Positions 51,901 through 57,900 of a stretch of DNA of 64,000 nt are shown here, piece by piece. Source of the stretch: Patiria miniata. Its lineage: Eukaryota; Echinodermata; Asteroidea; Valvatida; Asterinidae. Every line of letters begins with the position of its first letter. Positions within the stretch are counted from its first letter, which is position 1. The DNA is taken from positions 3,305,501 to 3,369,500 of the forward strand of contig NW_024037057.1 in assembly GCF_015706575.1 (NCBI RefSeq). Direction: 5' to 3'. Both the position numbers and the translations under genes were made by a program. The notes beneath the pieces are model-generated. The model saw nothing but the letters and a program-made list of their open reading frames with translations, was not told where the DNA came from and ran no database searches.

Positions 51901-54900
51901 AGTCAGTCACGAGTCATTCAGAAATCAGTCACAAGTCCATCACAAGTCAATTGCAAATCAGTCACAAATCAGTCACAAGTCATCACAAGTCAGTCGCCAG
52001 TCCATCATAAGTCAAAAGTCACTCACAATCCATCACAAGTTAACACAAGCCAGTCATAAGTCAGTCACGAGTCATTCAGATAACACTACAGTCACAAGTC
52101 CATCACAAGTCAATCGCAAGTCAGTCACAAATCAGTCACAAGTCATCACAAGTCAGTCACAAGTCCATCATAAGTCACAAGTCACTCACAATTCATCACA
52201 AGTTAACACAAGCCAGTCATAAGTCAGTCACGAGTCATTCAGAAATCAGTCACAAGTCATTCAGAAATCAGTCACAAGTCCATCACAAGCCAATCGCAAA
52301 TCAGTCACAAAGTCCATCATAAGTCACAAGTCACTCACAATTCATCACAAGTTAACACAAGCCAGTCATAAGTCAGTCACAAGTCATTCAGAAATCAGTA
52401 ACAAGTCCATCACAAGTCAATCGCAAATCAGTCACAAGTCCATCACAAGTCAATCGCAAGTCAGTCACAAATCAGTCACAAGTCAATCACAAGTCAGTCA
52501 CAAGTCACCACAAGCAAGTTACAAGTCATCACAAGTCATCATAAGTCATCCATTCTCCAACAAACTGAGTCAAATGTACTCACTTTCCATTGCTCACTTG
52601 CATACTGACTTGCAATTTGATTTGTGACTGACTTGTGACTGACTCACCCAAACTAACATTTTAGGTCCAAAATTGGAACTCCTTTGAGAAAAATGTTGCA
52701 ACCTGACGCCACTTCCGCGATTGTGTACAAAGTCTAGGGAGAGTCAAGACAATTTTCTAAGTATTTCCTAACAAAATTGGAAATGTTTCTCAGTCCCAGA
52801 TTCACGTCTTATCATCATTTTTGCAATTAACCCTAACCGCCCTGAATCCTCCAAAATCCTTTTTGCAAATTGGAGGAATTTGCAGGATTGAGGTAACATG
52901 GCCAAAGTGCGTTGCTGATTTCGGAGTACACACTGTGTCAAGGTCTTGGGCCGGACCTTGTGTTGTTTATGCTCAGCCGTGCATAAATTTAGTCCTTGAT
53001 TATACTTGACATCCTCCGCACTGCTCCAGGATGTCACTGCCTCTGCCTCAGCCTATTGACAGTCATAGCCGGAGGATTTTGCAGGATTCAGGCAGTGGTC
53101 ACCCCTCCATGGACCATATTCAAGAAACAACGGAGGAATTTGCAGGATTGAGGCTATATATGCTATTTTTCCATGAGGCCAATTGGAGGATTTTGCAGGA
53201 TTGAGGCTACATCCTAGCAAAAAGGCCTAGGGAGTTAGGGTTAATGACCTTCACTGAGATGATATATGAAGGGAAAAAAGGCATCAGGTTGCAACATTAT
53301 TCCCTCCTTTGGACCATAAGTCTGATACATTCCCTGCCCATGTCCTGCAACCAGATTACTCAATGGTCCGTCTTTACAAAGTTAGACATGTGCCAGTCTA
53401 GCCTTGTTTGCACTCATGGGCCAAGTTCGCGCAAGGACTATAGTTGACCAATGGTTAACTAACGTTTGCCCGAACTCTGTAGTTGACTACGCTAGTCGAC
53501 TACTGGGGTTGGTTGCTTCGCGATGACATTTTGACCAGCGTTTGACTAGAGACGTTCGCACGTTGCTATCAGTGCGCAGGCGTAAGGTACGTCACAAATT
53601 AACCACTAGTCGACTAATGGTCCTTGCCCGAACTTGGCCATGGCTGCAAAAGGCCGTGGTGAAAAACCTACTGGTGACAGGATTTCAGACTCGGTTTGTG
53701 AAATACTAACTCAAGACAACATTTGATACCAATTTCATGATTTTTTTTTTGGGGGGGGGGGAAAGTTGTGAAGTTGGAATGATGTTTTTTTCCCATGACG
53801 GTGTGAAACACGCCGTGGGCTTGAGCTGCTTATGTTGGTTGGTTGGTGGACACTTTACTCGGCCATATATTGTATTCACACAACTCGAGTATTACAGCTT
53901 TGCAAGTATTACAGCTTTGCATTCGAAGACCGGTTTTGCAAACACTGTTGCGCATGGGTCTAATTTGCATACTTTTTGCATATTAGATCACGCCCCATTC
54001 CGTTTCCTTTTTTGTACTCTCGAGGTACCAGTACGGCCCGGGTGGCGGGTGTACGGACGGTGCCGTATAGCCGTCTTCGCACGTTACCCGGCCTCGCTGC
54101 TACCCGGCCACCGTGGGTTGTACCACTTGGTACTTGTTTAGTAAACGGCAGCGCAGCATTACATCAGCCGATGAAAGCATCTTTTTATTAATTAGCATGT
54201 GTGTTTTCACTGGTTGTTGTGTGTTACCAGTCAGTACTCCTGACTCCAGAACCATTCAGTTTTATGGAAATGGGTCTGGGAACGAGACAAGGAGACTTTA
54301 GAAGTTCCTGGATGTCCGCACACCTGTTAGCCTATAAGCCATTTGCGAGTAAAATTTTTAATAAAATCTGGAACGCTGACTTAATCAAATGCTTTGCACG
54401 TTTTAACTTTGCATTCTCCCGACCAAAGAGACATACTTTATCACGTGGTTCGGGGCAAGCCTTATGCTAGCAACCCCCAGCTCCGGCATGGTCTGGTGTC
54501 TTCGTGCCATTCTCACCCATTGTGAACAATGTATTGGTGCTGAGCGTCTCTTACGTAACTATGCAAGAGCTTGTCCCGAATCATGTGATTAGCAACAGTG
54601 TCTTTGGTCCGGAGAATTCAAAGTTAAAATGTGCCAAGCATTCTGAGCAAGTCAGTGTACCACATGTTTTTCAAATGTAAATCCCAAAGGGTATAGGTCA
54701 CGCGCAAAAGGCTTATTTGAGGTATGGCGGACACAATATGAGGGCGCTATTTAGGTAAATACAAAAGACTTTACCCAAATCAAACAGCGGCCTCCTATTG
54801 CACTGCCATAAATCTCAAATAGGCTAATTGTTATTGTTCTGTTTTGCGCATGGGAGGTCTCACGTGGTATCGTTACGTACTGTAACTGACTTCTGAGCTG

Positions 54901-57900
54901 GGGGTCTGATGCAAGATGCGGTACGGCAACGCCTTGGAGTCCAGCACCGAGTCCAGCGTGCCGATGAACAACGATGCCAGGCCGCCCCCACCGTGACCCT
55001 TACGGCGCTGAAGGACGAAGTAAGGGTTGGCACGCTCTGTGATCCTACGGAAAGAACCAAGTGCAAAATGTTATTCAATTGGTGAAAAAGGAAGAGGAAA
55101 TGGGAATTTAAAAACATTGAGGATTTTTTTTTTAACCCTTACCCTACTTGACCCTCCAACGCATGCCAATATGTGCCTCAAGAAAATCTCCTATGTTTTT
55201 TGCATGGCCCTCCAATATCTGCCATGTCATTTCAAGGGTAACTGGACAGGCACTCCAATACATGCCACAGAGAACAATGAGAGTCCTCTGATAACAAAGT
55301 GAGTGCCCCCAGCTGGTCAGTATCAGGCACCCTCCAGGGCCTCCAACTCCTGCCAATTGGAGCCTTCACTGTCAAGATAGTTTATCTGCCAATATACTGC
55401 AGCTGGAGGGCATTGGCATAACCAACTGACATGCAGTAAACTACCCTCAGAGAGTAAGGGTTAATATACAAAATAGAAGAAAGGCAAATTAATAATAATA
55501 TACTTTTTATAATTTCTAACGAAAGCCACTGCGCAAATAAGAGGTTGCTTAACCCTTACCCTACTTGACCCTCCAATGCATGCCAATTGTGCCTCAAGAA
55601 AATCTCCTATGTTTTTTGCATGGCCCTCCAATATCTGCCATGTCATTTCAAGGGTAACTGGACAGGCACTCCAATACATGCCACAGAGAACAATGAGAGT
55701 CCTCTGATAACAAAGTGAGTGCCCCCAGCTGGTCAGTATCAGGCACCCTCCAGGGCCTCCAACTCCTGCCAATTGGAGCCTTCACTGTTAAGACTTGTTA
55801 TCTGCCAAATAACTGCAGCTGGAGGGCATTGGCATAACCAACTGACATGCAGTAAACTACCCTCAGAGAGTAAGGGTTAATGAACAAAATTAGCCTTAAC
55901 AATTTTGCATTCACTGTGTGACTGGACTGGGAAATATTTAGCATCCCCCGGCCCTCCCATGGCAAAATGGTGTACATGTAACTACGATTTTGACCTTTTT
56001 GAGATAAAGTCTTTTTTGGGGGTTTTGGGGGTGCTGTTTCCATTAAACGAACCCTCAAGTCCACACGGCTTTCTGTTTTAAAGATGGCAGGGCGTATCTC
56101 ATGCAAAACCGTGCTTGCTTGATTCACTTTCTTTGACAAAAGGGTGCATATTGAGATACACCCTGTTTTGGCAAAAGGGCGTAACTATAAAAGATGCACC
56201 TTTTTGCCTTGTAATTATGCAGTGAGTGTGTTATACGCATTGTAGAAATGCAATAATAATAGTACATTTGGATGCTTTCTCAAGATACATCCTTACCAAA
56301 ATAATCCTTTTAATTATGTTTGTGATACTTTATGGTAAAAATGGTGTAGCCGTTTCACATTGCCTCTATCCAAAACTCAGCAAAGACAAAAACTTGAAGA
56401 AGCTAACATTTCCACTGTTTATTTACATCATTCACAATCTGTGGTAGAAAAATTGGTTTAATCAATGGTAAAATAGAAAAAATTGAAGACCCTGAAATTT
56501 AAAACTGATTTTTCTCGAAATCCTTTTTTTTTTCAAGATATCCTCGACTCACCATAATTGACGCAGGTAACGCTTGCAACGCGCGCGCGTTGTCCAACGC
56601 AAAATGAATGCGAGTGCGTCAAAACATATCCTCGTCATTTTAGGGGGTCCGACGATACACCAGTTTGCCATGACAGGACCGCTCCCCCCCCCCCCCCCCA
56701 ATAAAAATAAGTTGTAGGCCCCTAGGCTAGGCCTATGCATTTTCCATGTTTTTCTTTAGCTGGAGTTACCCAGCCCTGAGTTTTATCATTGGGTTGTCTA
56801 TAAGGGCTGGAGCGAATTTTTCTCGTAACTTGTAGTATTTGCAAAAAAATTTGGAAAATGTTCAATTTTGTCCCCGTTACACACTAATTGCAACTGCAAC
56901 TCACCCCTAACTTGCCTGGAATAACCATTACACATGCACTAATATAAGGTTTACCACTCGCATCACAGCTTTGGTACTGGAACCGCAACCAATAGTGCAT
57001 GAAACAGTCATCGGGTGTTACGCTTCCGCGTGACGTCATGCGCCAACAGCCAGCGCAGCCGGCAAAACCGAGTAGTTGACAGCGATCGCTCTCTGTGCCT
57101 GTTAATCGACCGCCATTCATTGTACACAATTTTTTTTGTGCACAAACCAATTGCGGTCCTGGCCAATCCAGCAAGGTTGTCAAGTTAGCGGTTATTCCTC
57201 CTGTTTTCACTGCAATTGTAGGCTGAATCTTCATCGTGGATCGTTTTTTACTTCAAGGACCTGTGTAATGCTGTCACGCCCCAACTATCGCATCGGTCCC
57301 AACTATAGTTGGGCCTGTCCCAACTATAGTTGGGACAGGCCCAACTGTAGTTCCACAGTTGGGCTGTCCCAACTATAGTTGGGCCTGTCCCAACTATAGT
57401 TGGGACGGTCCCAACTGTAAATTCCATTGTTGGGCTGGCCCATCTATAGTTGGGCCACTCCGATCTTTTTATTTTGCGGTGTCCCAACTATAGTTGACAT
57501 TGATGTACAACCATAAAACGTTCCCTACAGCTCTGATACACGTCTGACTTTACTGGGGACCACTGAAATTAGCTATTGATGGGGCGAATCTATAGTTGGG
57601 CCATCCCAATCTTTTTATTTTGCGGTCCCAACTATAGTGTACATTGTTGTACGATTATAAAACATTCCCTACAACTCTAATACACATCTGACTTTACTGG
57701 GGACCAATGAAATGATCTATGGGTGGGGACCATCTGTAGTTGGACCACCGCAATATTTATATTTGGCAGTCCCAACTATAGTTTACAACTGATGTACGAC
57801 TATAAAACATTCTCTACAGCTCTTCTTACATTGGCTTACATGTCCGACTTGGGACCTTTGACATTAGCTATGGGTGGGGCCCATCTATAGTTGGCCGGCC

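Noticed and set aside
55144..55772. Two near-identical minus ORFs beginning [10 protein letters not shown]
   Set aside because: They lie inside the two TTAA elements, have no transposase features, and match each other only because the elements are duplicates.
56541..56720. Alternative first exon of the TBC1D9-like gene (GTGAGTC donor on the minus strand)
   Set aside because: The peptide does not match the family N-terminus, while 58681-58724 matches exactly and in phase.
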